DNA of 64,000 nt from PNNG01 sp046291695 (lineage in GTDB: Bacteria; Bacteroidota; Bacteroidia; UBA7662): assembly GCA_046291695.1 (NCBI GenBank), contig JBKBSO010000019.1:1-64000 (forward strand), in the 5' to 3' direction. Shown one piece after another: positions 8,356 through 17,415 of this stretch. The notes beneath the pieces are model-generated. The model worked only from the letters and a program-made list of their open reading frames with translations, did no database searches and was not told the DNA's origin. The translations under genes were made by a program, and so were the position numbers. Position 1 is the stretch's first letter. The number at the start of each line of letters is the position of its first letter.

Positions 8356-10323
8356 TTAAAACTTTTCGATGCGGAACAAATGTACGGGCAGATATTCGGG
8401 ATTCAGCTCCACATAATTCCATTCGCCTTGCCAGCTGTAGCGTGCCCCGGTAATGAGGTCGTACACCTGGTATTGGGCATCCGGGCCAAAACCCAGCATG
8501 TATAGCGGCAATTGCACCATGCCTCTTTGGGTATCGTGCTGATCGAGGTTTACGATGGCCAGCACCGCATTCGAACGGTCGTCGCTCATTTTCAGATAGG
8601 CCAGCAGCTGGTCATTTTCGACCTGACAAAAATGGATGTTGTTGGTACGCTGCAGGGCTTTATTTTCGCGGCGGGCCTTGTTGGTACGACGGATGAGTTC
8701 GGTGAGCTTGTTGGTTTTGCTCCAGTCCCAATGGCGCACTTCATATTTCTCCGAATCGATGTACTCTTCTTTGCCCGGCATGGGTTCACTAATCATAAAT
8801 TCGTACACTGGTCCGTAAAAACCATAATTCGATGAAAGCGTAGCCGCCATAAAGTAGCGTGTCAAGAAAAGGGCATCTTTGGCTCCTTGAAGGGGAATGG
8901 GATTAATATCGGGCGTATTGGGCCAAAAGTTCGGCCGGAAATACTCGGCCATCTCGGTGTTGCTGAGTTCTTCAAGGTATTGGATGAGTTCGTGCTTGGT
9001 GTTACGCCACGAATAATAGGTGTACGACTGGGTAAATCCGGCCTTGGCCAGGTATTTCATCACAGAGGGGGCGGTAAAAGCTTCCGACAAAAAGAGGACC
9101 TCCGGATTTTTTTCGTGTATGCCCGCGATGCACCACTCCCAAAACTGAAAGCTCTTGGTATGTGGATTATCTACGCGGAATATTTTTACCCCCTGTGCAA
9201 TCCAAAATTCGAGAATGCTGCGCAATTCGTACCAGAGGTTTTCCCAATCTTCGGTTTCGAAATTGATGGGCAATACGTCTTGGTATTTTTTGGGCGGATT
9301 TTCGGCATATTGCACTGTACCATCGGGCCGCCACTTAAACCATTGCGGATGTTCTTTCACGTAGGGGTGGTCGGGTGAGCATTGCAACGCATAGTCTAGG
9401 GCAATTTCTATGCCTACTGCCTGTGCTTCTTTCACCAATAAGCGAAAATCGTCGAGGCTACCCAATTCGGGCAGAATAACTTTATGCCCCCCGGCAGTTC
9501 CACCAATGGCCCAAGGACAACCCGGCTCTTCGGGCAAAGCAGTGGTGCTGTTGTTCTTACCCTTGCGGTGTTGAACACCTATGGGATGTATGGGAGGCAA
9601 GTAAAGGGTGTCCATGCCCAGGTCTTGCAAGCGTGGCAAAAGCCGTATGGTATCTTTAAAAGTGCCATGTTTGCCTGGCTTAGCTGAGGTAGAACGAGGA
9701 AAAAGCTCGTACCAGGCGCTAAAAACCGCTTTTTCACGATCGACCCATAGCGGTAAGGCTGTGCTTTGGGTAGGGTTTTCGCGGGCAGGATATTTCAAAA
9801 AAACAGGCACAAAACTGCCATCGAGCACCAAGCTGATGGCTTTTTCATACTGTTTTTCATCGAGCAGGATGTTGATCCATTTGTTAATCTCGGCTTGCTC
9901 CTTTTTTGTGGCCTTGGGCAAAATAGCTTCTAAGAAGGCGGCACCCATTTGCAATTCCACCTGTACGCGCTGCCAGCCTTCTATTTTGCGGCGGGTGTCG
10001 TAATTCCAACTGATGGCATGGTCGACCCAAGCTTCTACCGCATATTCATAAAACCCGGGCTTCACCAGGCTAATGTTGCCAGTCCAGCGCTCCCCGGCCT
10101 CTTGATGCATTGGGGCTTCTTCCCATTTACGGGCACCCTTTTTTCGGTATAGCACACAGGCGTTAACCTTATCGTGCCCGTCGATGAGCAAATCGGCCCA
10201 TAGGTCGAGCCGATCGCCTACCACACGCTTTACCGCAAAGCGGCCGCCATCAACCGACGGTCCTATTTTATGAATGATGGCCCTTGCCTTTCCGGGCAGG
10301 GTAATTTTTGGTGATTTTGCCAT
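8356..10323 (-). CDS. glgE: alpha-1,4-glucan:maltose-1-phosphate maltosyltransferase
   Basis: About 655 residues from the ATG at 10323; an in-frame ATG at 10347 would add 8 residues. The N-terminal beta domain (about 30-130, DUF3416 type) is followed by a helical region and a GH13 subfamily 3 barrel. The catalytic Asp is in FRVDNPHTKSFQFW (about 385), the Glu in LFLSEAFTAP (about 413) and the Asp in WPNTPDINP (about 470), all typical of GlgE. It transfers maltosyl units from maltose 1-phosphate to the non-reducing end of alpha-glucan in the cytoplasm, so glucan can grow without ADP-glucose. It is followed directly by the maltokinase that makes its donor and then by glgB. The 68-base gap to tyrS is the largest within the operon. 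Confidence 0.95.
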   Translation of the reverse strand: MAKSPKITLPGKARAIIHKIGPSVDGGRFAVKRVVGDRLDLWADLLIDGHDKVNACVLYRKKGARKWEEAPMHQEAGERWTGNISLVKPGFYEYAVEAWVDHAISWNYDTRRKIEGWQRVQVELQMGAAFLEAILPKATKKEQAEINKWINILLDEKQYEKAISLVLDGSFVPVFLKYPARENPTQSTALPLWVDREKAVFSAWYELFPRSTSAKPGKHGTFKDTIRLLPRLQDLGMDTLYLPPIHPIGVQHRKGKNNSTTALPEEPGCPWAIGGTAGGHKVILPELGSLDDFRLLVKEAQAVGIEIALDYALQCSPDHPYVKEHPQWFKWRPDGTVQYAENPPKKYQDVLPINFETEDWENLWYELRSILEFWIAQGVKIFRVDNPHTKSFQFWEWCIAGIHEKNPEVLFLSEAFTAPSVMKYLAKAGFTQSYTYYSWRNTKHELIQYLEELSNTEMAEYFRPNFWPNTPDINPIPLQGAKDALFLTRYFMAATLSSNYGFYGPVYEFMISEPMPGKEEYIDSEKYEVRHWDWSKTNKLTELIRRTNKARRENKALQRTNNIHFCQVENDQLLAYLKMSDDRSNAVLAIVNLDQHDTQRGMVQLPLYMLGFGPDAQYQVYDLITGARYSWQGEWNYVELNPEYLPVHLFRIEKF

Positions 10324-10391
10324 AGGTATTTCAGTAGCGATGTACACTCGCTAAATAAGGCAATTCCCCGCAAACAATCAAAAAAATCGAC

Positions 10392-11681
10392 CTATTCGGC
10401 CACAATCAAAAAGTATTGCTTTTTACCCTTCTGCGCCAGGAGGTATTTGTTGGCAAGTAAGTCCTGCTTTCCAATCAGGGCTTTTTCCTCCGAGATTTTT
10501 GTTTTGTTCAGACTAAAACCACCAGCCTGAATCATTTTTCGGGCTTCGCCACGCGAGGGAAAAATAGAGGTTTGTTCGGCGAGTAGGCTCACCAGCTCAA
10601 CGCCTGCATCAAACAAGTCACGAGCAACGCGACTTTGCGGGACTCCTTCCATGATTTGCAAGAGCAACTTTTCGGGCAGGGCCTGTAAATTTTCAGCGGT
10701 CGCCCTTCCGAATAAAATTTCAGAGGCCTGTACTGCTTGCTCATAATCGTCGCGCGAGTGTACGCGCACGGTGACTTCTTCGGCCAAAGCTTTTTGCAAA
10801 ATGCGTAAATGTGGTGCTTCGGCATGCTCCCGCTTGAGCTGCTCAATCTGCTCCTTTTCGAGCAGGGTGTAAACGCCAATGTAGCGTGCCGCATCTTCAT
10901 CGCTTACGTTCAGCCAAAACTGATAAAACTGGTAGGGTGAGGTTTTTTCAGGATCGAGCCACACATTGCCGCCTTCAGATTTGCCGAATTTGGTACCGTC
11001 GCTCTTTTTTACCAGGGGAGCCGTAAGGGCGAAGGCCTCTCCACCTTGCATGCGGCGGATCATTTCGGTTCCGGTGGTAATATTGCCCCATTGATCGGAA
11101 CCACCCATTTGCAATTTACAGCCGTAATTGTTGTACAAATGCACAAAATCGTAGCCTTGAATCAGCTGATAGCAAAATTCGGTAAACGACATACCGTTTT
11201 CAAGCCGGTTTTTAACCGAGTCTTTGGCCAGCATATAGTTGATTGGAATATGCTTGCCTACATCGCGGATGAAGCCCAAAAAATCGAACTCCTTGAACCA
11301 GTCGTAATTATTTACAATTTCGGCTCTGTTGGGCAGATTAGCGTCAAAATCGAGGAATTTTTCGAGCTGCTTACGCTGACAGTTGAGGTTGTGGTTGATC
11401 TCGTCGACGGTGAGCATATTGCGCTCGGTAGAACGTCCGGTAGGATCACCTACCAGTCCGGTGGCACCGCCTACCAAAGCGAGGGGTTTATGGCCAGCCC
11501 GTTGCCAATGCACCAACAACATGATTGGCACCAAATTGCCAATATGCAGCGAATCGGCGGTTGGATCAAAGCCCACATAGCCGGTGGTCATCTCTTTTAA
11601 CAACAATTCTTCGGTTCCGGGCATGATGTCGTGTAACAAACCCCGCCATTGCAATTCAGCTACTAAATTGGTCTTGTTCAT
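10392..11681 (-). CDS. tyrS: tyrosine--tRNA ligase
   Basis: 429 residues, full length for the bacterial TyrRS1 type. The class I signature HIGN is at about residue 47 (GFDPTADSLHIGNL), the KMSKS equivalent is KFGKSEGGNVWLDP at about 229, and an S4 RNA-binding domain occupies roughly 350-429. It charges tRNA-Tyr in the cytoplasm. It lies upstream of glgE on the same strand with 68 bases between, so cotranscription with the glucan genes is possible. A TATTTTTG promoter element sits only 7 bases before the start codon. Confidence 0.97.
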   Translation of the reverse strand: MNKTNLVAELQWRGLLHDIMPGTEELLLKEMTTGYVGFDPTADSLHIGNLVPIMLLVHWQRAGHKPLALVGGATGLVGDPTGRSTERNMLTVDEINHNLNCQRKQLEKFLDFDANLPNRAEIVNNYDWFKEFDFLGFIRDVGKHIPINYMLAKDSVKNRLENGMSFTEFCYQLIQGYDFVHLYNNYGCKLQMGGSDQWGNITTGTEMIRRMQGGEAFALTAPLVKKSDGTKFGKSEGGNVWLDPEKTSPYQFYQFWLNVSDEDAARYIGVYTLLEKEQIEQLKREHAEAPHLRILQKALAEEVTVRVHSRDDYEQAVQASEILFGRATAENLQALPEKLLLQIMEGVPQSRVARDLFDAGVELVSLLAEQTSIFPSRGEARKMIQAGGFSLNKTKISEEKALIGKQDLLANKYLLAQKGKKQYFLIVAE

Positions 11682-11688
11682 TTGGCTG

Positions 11689-11696
11689 CAAAAATA
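11689..11696 (-). promoter_or_regulatory. Bacteroidota-type -7 element (TATTTTTG) for tyrS
   Basis: Reading the minus strand, TATTTTTG matches the TAnnTTTG -7 consensus of this phylum and ends 7 bases before the tyrS ATG at 11681. The transcript would have almost no leader. No clear -33 TTG was found at the usual spacing, so this is a single-element match. Confidence 0.4.
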
Positions 11697-11739
11697 GAAT
11701 TTCTACTTGAGTTTGCAGTTGTTGGTTGTTCGGCTTTAG

Positions 11740-12036
11740 ACGAAATTCGATTTTATCTTCGATAGTTCTGGCCTGCCCAATGCTTTTACACCCAAAGGTG
11801 ATGGGTTGAATGACGAATTGCTTATCGCCACCCGTTGTGCCATGAGCGAATACAGTATGGAGGTGAACGATCGCTGGGGCAATCTGGTATTTCGCAGCAC
11901 CAATTTGCAGCATGGCTGGGATGGCCATTACCAGGGCAACCCCTTACCTCCCGGGGCCTACCCTTTTGTAATCCGCTTCTCCCCCGATGGCCGCAATCTC
12001 CGAATCGACAAGGGTTTGGTGAATTTGATCCGGTAG
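11740..12036 (+). pseudogene. remnant of a T9SS type B (CHU_C, gliding motility-associated) sorting domain
   Basis: From the stop at 11737 to the stop at 12036 one frame stays open for 98 codons and reads as the end of a T9SS type B substrate: NAFTPKGDGLNDELL, then VNDRWGNLVFRSTN, GWDGHYQGNPLPPGAYPF and a terminal beta strand ending GLVNLIR. There is no ATG, signal peptide or passenger in frame upstream; the frame runs into the tyrS promoter region. The spacing between the NDE and RWGN motifs looks slightly altered. It is best read as the 3' stub of a lost secreted-protein gene. It could be translated from a TTG at 11806, but that product would not be exported. Confidence 0.75.
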
Positions 12037-12416
12037 GACGATGAGAAGGGCGGCGGGGAGTTCGTTTATACGACCAGCGACGTCATGCATGGGTTGTGAC
12101 TTGTTCTATTTTAAATCGCAAATACTGAGGGTGTAGCCCAAAGGACAAATGCCAAATTCTCCCGTCATGCCATCGAAGGCGTTGCCGTTGGGTTCTACCG
12201 CGAATTGAATTCTGAATGATGAATAGCGAGTGCGCTAGCATGAGCGATGAATTTTGAATAGCTCAGGCGTCAGCGGGAGCAATGAATTTCAAATGCCCAA
12301 TCCGCACGCAGCTCTGCTTTCATAAAAAACCATTCAACCCATAAAAAATACACCCATAGGCAATCTTTCGTCTGCAATTTTGTTATTATGCGGTATTATT
12401 GCCCTTCGAACTCCTG
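12037..12416. other. gene-free stretch with a probable coding relic on the minus strand
   Basis: No intact gene is seen in these 380 bases. On the minus strand from about 12222 down to a TAG at 12106 a short open frame reads VEPNGNAFDGMTGEFGICPL and a few more residues, which has the composition of real protein but no start and no family I recognise. Next to the sorting-domain stub this suggests a small region of gene decay. The last 40 bases should contain the promoter for the PorV-like gene; no clear TAnnTTTG match is visible. Confidence 0.4.
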
Positions 12417-13469
12417 ATGAAGCATTATTTAGTCGGTTTTATACTTTCATTGCAAGTGGTATGCGCTTGGGCACAGGCACCTAAATACAGTAACGAATTT
12501 ATGGCCATAGGTGTGGGCGCACGCGCTATGGCGCTCGGCGGGGCTACCGTTGCTGGCATCAGCGATGCCACAGCCACTTACTGGAATCCGGCAGGTATAC
12601 TCAATGCCGACCACCGCATCATGGGCAACCTGATGCATGCCGAGTATTTTGCCGGCATAGCCAATTACGATTTTGGGGCGGTGGTATACCAGCTCGACGA
12701 ACGCAATGCCGTTGGCCTCTCGTTCATCCGTCTGGGGATCGACGATATTCCCAACACCCTCCGCCTTTACGATGCCAGTGGCAGCATCAACTACAACAAC
12801 ATCTCTCTTTTTTCGGCGGCCGACTATGCCCTGAGTTTTTCGTATGCGCACGCCCTCGAAAACAAATGGCAGCTGGGCGCCAATGCCAAAATCATCCGTA
12901 GGATCATCGGCCCTTTTGCCGATGCCTGGGGCTTTGGCTTTGATGTTGGTGCCCAACGCAGCTGGAACAAGCTCAAATTGGGTGTCATGCTCCGCGATGT
13001 TACCACCACTTTTAACGCCTGGAGTTTTAATACCGAAGAATTTGAAGATGTTTTTCTACAAACCGGCAACGAAATGCCCGATGGCAGCCTCGAAATTACC
13101 CTGCCCCGCGCCAGCATCGGACTGGCCTATCGCTTTGAGCTGAAGAAAAAAATGAGCCTGCAACCCGAATTTGCCCTCGACCTGACCACCGACGGACAGC
13201 GAAACAACATTGCTAATTTGGGGCGCTTTAGCCTCGACCCGCGCCTGGGCGTTGAGTTTGGCTATGCCGAATTGCTTTATGTGCGTGCAGGACTCAACAA
13301 TGTGCAACGCACCCCAGATTTCGATAACCGCATAGCCACCACCATGCACCCCAATTTGGGCGTTGGACTGCGTTTTAAGAAGTTTGGCATCGACTACGCC
13401 ATTACCAATGTGGGCGACCGCAGCCAAACGCTTTTTTCCAACATCCTGTCGGTTGGCATACATCTGTAA
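12417..13469 (+). CDS. PorV/PorQ-family outer-membrane beta-barrel protein (PorV2-like)
   Basis: 350 residues from the ATG at 12417. A signal peptide (hydrophobic core VGFILSLQVVCAWAQA) is followed by EFMAIGVGARAMALGGA and ATYWNPAGI, the hallmark start of the PorV/UPF0164 group of FadL-like barrels. The remainder is rich in alternating beta strands and ends in a hydrophobic strand, as expected for an outer-membrane barrel. PorV carries secreted substrates to the attachment complex of the type IX system; paralogues such as PorV2 and PorQ share the fold but their roles vary, so the precise function is uncertain. The upstream ATG at 12399 would put six extra residues before the signal peptide. 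prfC follows after 48 bases with its own promoter match. Confidence 0.75.
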   Translation: MKHYLVGFILSLQVVCAWAQAPKYSNEFMAIGVGARAMALGGATVAGISDATATYWNPAGILNADHRIMGNLMHAEYFAGIANYDFGAVVYQLDERNAVGLSFIRLGIDDIPNTLRLYDASGSINYNNISLFSAADYALSFSYAHALENKWQLGANAKIIRRIIGPFADAWGFGFDVGAQRSWNKLKLGVMLRDVTTTFNAWSFNTEEFEDVFLQTGNEMPDGSLEITLPRASIGLAYRFELKKKMSLQPEFALDLTTDGQRNNIANLGRFSLDPRLGVEFGYAELLYVRAGLNNVQRTPDFDNRIATTMHPNLGVGLRFKKFGIDYAITNVGDRSQTLFSNILSVGIHL

Positions 13470-13490
13470 ACAGGCTTCAGCATAAAAGCG

Positions 13491-13498
13491 TATTTTTG
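13491..13498 (+). promoter_or_regulatory. Bacteroidota-type -7 element (TATTTTTG) for prfC
   Basis: TATTTTTG fits TAnnTTTG and lies 19 bases before the prfC ATG at 13518, giving a leader of roughly 13-15 bases. No good -33 element is seen at normal spacing. Confidence 0.4.
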
Positions 13499-13517
13499 CG
13501 GCTTCGAAAAAGCCAGC

Positions 13518-15119
13518 ATGAGTCACAGTAAGGAAATCGCACGTCGCCGCACCTTTGCCATTATTTCGCACCCCGATGCGGGTAAAACCACCCTCACCGA
13601 AAAGTTTTTGCTCTTTGGGGGCGCCATCCAAACAGCCGGAGCAGTAAAAAGCAATAAAATCAAAAAATCGGCGACCTCCGATTTTATGGAAATTGAAAAG
13701 CAAAGGGGCATTTCTGTTTCCACTTCTGTGATGGGCTTCGAGTACAATGGCTGCAGGGTAAACATCCTCGACACCCCCGGCCACAAAGATTTCGCCGAAG
13801 ACACCTTTAGAACCCTGACTGCCGTTGACTCGGTAATTCTGGTCGTAGATGCCGCCAAAGGGGTCGAAGAACAAACCGAAAAGCTCATGGGCGTTTGCCG
13901 CATGCGGAATACCCCGGTGATTATTTTCATCAACAAAATGGACCGCGAAGGTCAAGACCCATTTGATTTGCTGGAAGAACTTGAAGAAAAACTGAACATC
14001 AAGACCACGCCCCTCACTTGGCCTATCAGTAAGGGGGCAACCTTTAAGGGGGTTTACAACATGTACCGCAAACAGCTTAATTTGTTTGCACCCAATAAAA
14101 CCGGCATATCCGACGATCTGCAGGCTTTTGAAGACCTCAACGACAGCGCACTCGACCTCAAAATTGGACGATATGCCGCCCAGTTACGAGAAGAAATTGA
14201 ATTGGCAGCATTGTATCCTGAATTTACGCACCAGGCCTATCTTTCCGGAGAACTGGCTCCCGTATTTTTCGGCAGTGCCCTCAACAACTTTGGCATACAG
14301 GAACTCTTGAACACCTTTGTAGAAATTGCTCCCGCACCCCGCCCTCGAGAAACCAGTCAGCAACAAGTAAAACCCGAAGACGCCAAACTCTCCGGATTCG
14401 TTTTTAAAATACACGCCAACCTCGATCCCAATCACCGCGATCGCATTGCCTTTATGCGGGTTTGCTCGGGGGTTTTCGAAAAAAACACTTTTTATTTTCA
14501 TCCACGATTGAAGAAAAAGTTCCGTTTTTCCACCCCCATCATGTTCCAGGCAAACGACCGTACCAATGTCGACAAAGCCTATCCTGGCGATGTAGTAGGG
14601 TTGTACGATACAGGCAATTTTAAAATTGGCGATTCGCTCACCGAAGGAGGCAGTTTTTTCTTTAAGGGCATTCCGGCATTCTCGCCTGAGTTGTTCCGAA
14701 TGGTTGAAAACCAAGACCCTTTCAAAGCCAAACAATTCGAAAAAGGGTTACGACAGCTTACCGACGAAGGGGTAGCGCAGCTATTTACCCAGCAGCCCGG
14801 CAACCGGAAAATCATTGGTACTGTGGGCGAACTCCAGTTCGATGTTATCCAGTTCAGGCTTTTACAAGAATATGGAGCCAAAGTCAATTTCCGTCCTTTG
14901 AGCTACCTCAAAGCAAGCTGGGTTGATTCGGAAGATCCTACCGCCATCGAAGATTTTTTCAGGTACAAAAAAGACCACCTGGCCTTTGACAAAGACAACC
15001 GTCCGGTATACCTGTCCGACAGCCTGTGGATGTTGCAACGCGCCATCGAAGAAAACCCCAAACTCAACTTCCGCTTTTCGTCGGAGATCATGCTGAGCGA
15101 AGAAAGCGAGCAGGATTAA
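13518..15119 (+). CDS. prfC: peptide chain release factor 3
   Basis: 533 residues, normal length for RF3. GTPase motifs are clear: G1 SHPDAGKTT near residue 18, G3 DTPGHKDF near 88 and G4 NKMD near 142, with the effector region containing EKQRGISV. Domains II and III follow, including FRMVENQDPFKAKQF and GELQFDV. RF3 is a ribosome-bound GTPase that recycles RF1 and RF2 after peptide release. The gene ends 7 bases from the stop of the convergent GH13 lipoprotein gene, with no obvious terminator hairpin between them. Confidence 0.97.
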   Translation: MSHSKEIARRRTFAIISHPDAGKTTLTEKFLLFGGAIQTAGAVKSNKIKKSATSDFMEIEKQRGISVSTSVMGFEYNGCRVNILDTPGHKDFAEDTFRTLTAVDSVILVVDAAKGVEEQTEKLMGVCRMRNTPVIIFINKMDREGQDPFDLLEELEEKLNIKTTPLTWPISKGATFKGVYNMYRKQLNLFAPNKTGISDDLQAFEDLNDSALDLKIGRYAAQLREEIELAALYPEFTHQAYLSGELAPVFFGSALNNFGIQELLNTFVEIAPAPRPRETSQQQVKPEDAKLSGFVFKIHANLDPNHRDRIAFMRVCSGVFEKNTFYFHPRLKKKFRFSTPIMFQANDRTNVDKAYPGDVVGLYDTGNFKIGDSLTEGGSFFFKGIPAFSPELFRMVENQDPFKAKQFEKGLRQLTDEGVAQLFTQQPGNRKIIGTVGELQFDVIQFRLLQEYGAKVNFRPLSYLKASWVDSEDPTAIEDFFRYKKDHLAFDKDNRPVYLSDSLWMLQRAIEENPKLNFRFSSEIMLSEESEQD

Positions 15120-15126
15120 TCTTATA

Positions 15127-16503
15127 TCAATTCCGCTTCCACACATTCACCGCATGACCGGCTGACCGATGTGGTTCATCAGCTGAACCAAAGAGCGAAG
15201 TCCATCTATTATCCTGCCAGTGCGCAGGCAGTTGCAGGCTATCGGCTTGCGCGCGGGTATTCACCACCACGAGCAAGGTATCTTGTTCATGGGCCCGGCT
15301 GAAGGCCGTTAAGGAGGCTGTTTGTAGCAAGTTCATCTCCCCTTCAAAAAGCAAAGGACGAGCTGCACGAAGGGCCATCCAGTTTTCATACTGCGCGCGA
15401 TAAGCGGCTTTATAATTCCAGTTCAAGGGTGCTTTGGTGAAAAAAGGAATCAATTGTGGCCAGCCAATTTCTTGTCCATTATAAATCATAATCACTGGAC
15501 TCCAGCAGCTGCTCAGGGCAAAGGCAGCAAAAGCAGCCGCATCGCCCCCAAAAAGTGCCGCGGGGGTATTGTCCCAAGCGTATTCGTCGTGGTTGGTGAT
15601 AAACCGAAGTCGATGCGCATGCGTCGGCATTTGATTATATTCAGCCAAATGGGCTTGCCACAAATTGGCAGTGCCATTGCCTTGCTGAAAACTATTTTTC
15701 AATTGGGTATAATAGTTCCAGCTAAAAATCAAATCGAAGCCCGCGTTGACGTGATTTGAGCGAATGCCTTCGGCAAACATCAGTAGGGTTTGTGGCGCTC
15801 CTCTGCGTAAACTGTCGATGGCCTGTAGCCAGAAAGTATAGGGCACCATATCCGCAGCATCGCAACGAAAACCATCGATACCTACTTCTTCGGTCCAATA
15901 CCGCATATCGGCAATCATGGCCTGTCGCATTTCCTGCTTATCAAAATTCAAATCGGCAACATCGAGCCAATTGGTTCCTGGCGGATGCACAATGGTACCG
16001 CTGCCATCGCGGGTATACCAATCGGGATGCGCATCTATCCAGGGGTGATCCCAAGCGGTATGGTTGGCCACCCAATCGAGAATCACCGCCATGCCCTTTT
16101 GGTGTGCAGCTTGTACCAATCGCTTAAAATCGGCTAAATTACCGTACTCCTGCGCTATGCCCCGATAATCGCGTACCGAATAGGGAGAGCCCAATCCCCC
16201 AGCCGAACGAACCTGCCCCACCGGGTGTATGGGCATGAGCCAGATCACATTCACTTGCAAACGTTCCAAATCTGGTAAACGCGCCTCTAGCCCGGCAAAG
16301 CTGCCATCCTGACTAAAAGCGCGCAGATTGACTTCATACATCACCACACGGCTGGTAGGCGGTAATTCAAACACCTTAGGATTAGGCTGTGGGGGAAGCG
16401 GGCTTTCAACCTGATCTTTTTTACATCCTGCAAAAAACAAACCTATACCCAGCAAAAATGCCCCACAAAAAAGATTCAACTTAAAAACGGCTTTACACAT
16501 CAT
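15127..16503 (-). CDS. GH13 alpha-amylase family lipoprotein
   Basis: 458 residues. The N-terminal hydrophobic segment ends LFFAGCKKDQ, a lipobox followed by a short Pro-rich linker, so it is an envelope lipoprotein. The GH13 barrel shows VMYEVNLRAFSQDGSF at its start, catalytic Asp in GFRCDAADM (about 214), Glu in MFAEGI (about 244) and Asp in ITNHDEYAW (about 304), and a short C-terminal beta domain. It should hydrolyse or transglycosylate alpha-glucans outside the cytoplasm. It lacks the N-terminal domain of the other GH13 lipoprotein at 2710-4593 and is not in the same transcription unit; it converges with prfC. A second ATG at 16500 is an equally possible start. Confidence 0.88.
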   Translation of the reverse strand: MMCKAVFKLNLFCGAFLLGIGLFFAGCKKDQVESPLPPQPNPKVFELPPTSRVVMYEVNLRAFSQDGSFAGLEARLPDLERLQVNVIWLMPIHPVGQVRSAGGLGSPYSVRDYRGIAQEYGNLADFKRLVQAAHQKGMAVILDWVANHTAWDHPWIDAHPDWYTRDGSGTIVHPPGTNWLDVADLNFDKQEMRQAMIADMRYWTEEVGIDGFRCDAADMVPYTFWLQAIDSLRRGAPQTLLMFAEGIRSNHVNAGFDLIFSWNYYTQLKNSFQQGNGTANLWQAHLAEYNQMPTHAHRLRFITNHDEYAWDNTPAALFGGDAAAFAAFALSSCWSPVIMIYNGQEIGWPQLIPFFTKAPLNWNYKAAYRAQYENWMALRAARPLLFEGEMNLLQTASLTAFSRAHEQDTLLVVVNTRAQADSLQLPAHWQDNRWTSLFGSADEPHRSAGHAVNVWKRN

Positions 16504-16637
16504 CGGTACATGGTAGGTAGGAAAAGACTAAAATACAAAGACAACAGCATTCAAACGAGGCCGGGGGGAGCATATTCCCGTCAGGTAGTAATGAAGTGGC
16601 TGTGTGATATTGAAGGGTGCCATGAGCTTATTAATCC

Positions 16638-17305
16638 TTAATGAAGTTTTTGGACCTTGAGCATATGCTTTACCTCTTCTACAGGCAATTCTTGAATCTT
16701 CGCAATCGAAGCCACTTCAAGCCCATTGCTATACATTTTCGTTACACTGGCTATAAGTTGCAACCCAAACCCTTCTGCCTTACCCTCCGCTCGGAAACAT
16801 TGAGCTCATGTAAATGCTTCATGTAGTTTTCTTTCAATTCAGGTTGCATGGCATCTACTTTAAGTTGCTTTGCTACTTCGTCGAGACCTTTTGCCTTATA
16901 ATAATCGGGCAATTCGCTGGTATTGAAATAATAAATCTATTCATCCAAGGAGTCTCTCGAAACTTCATCAAAGTTATTGATTTTTAGCAAAAAACACTCC
17001 GGATTCAACTCACCTGCCCAGGCCCGTTCCTATTTTTCTTGCTGCGATTTGCTGAGCTTCAACAGGTCCTGCTTGTGAATTCGGGTAAAATGCATGAGGC
17101 CATGATAAACATTATCTTCGTCTTGACCTAAATCAAAATAGAGGATGTGCACCGAATACACTTTTTGAATATGGTCGTAAGGCGCGCCTTTACCTAAATA
17201 CTCAACTACCCGTTTTGAGGTTCTAAATAAGATACGCTGGCTAATTCGAACGCATACCAAGGCGGGGATACAAACCTGGGGCGTAAAGGCACCGTTACGA
17301 AACAA
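16638..17305 (-). pseudogene. decayed Rpn-family nuclease/putative transposase (PD-(D/E)XK type)
   Basis: Read on the minus strand, the fragments join into one Rpn-like protein. The 5' part gives VYSVHILYFDLGQ, VYHGLMHFTRIHKQD and LSKSQQEK, then a TAG at 17030-17032. The same frame continues through NPECFLLKINNFDEV and DSLDE, hits a TAG at 16937-16939 where the family normally has Trp (DEWIYY), and goes on with IYYFNTSELPDYYKAKGLDE. A frameshift near 16800 is needed to reach the C-terminus AEGKAEGFGLQLIASV and VEEVKHMLKVQKLH with its stop at 16638. The N-terminal third with the nuclease core is missing. Two nonsense codons, one frameshift and a truncation make it clearly inactive. Intact relatives are recombination-promoting nucleases that spread in multiple copies. 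Confidence 0.8.
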
Positions 17306-17415
17306 CCTTTGACTGAGCGCTATAGATAGCCAACACTTTCCGTGATTAAATTTCCATTAAGCTGTTGTTAAGCAACTTTACAATAGCTATATTGCTCCAC
17401 CATAATCCTAACGAC

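Noticed and set aside
11656..11928. A 90-codon minus-strand frame before tyrS
   Set aside because: It overlaps the tyrS start and the antisense of the sorting-domain stub, and its sequence has no support.
13056..13955. A 299-codon minus-strand frame across the PorV-like gene and prfC
   Set aside because: It covers the GTPase motifs of prfC on the other strand and has no family resemblance.
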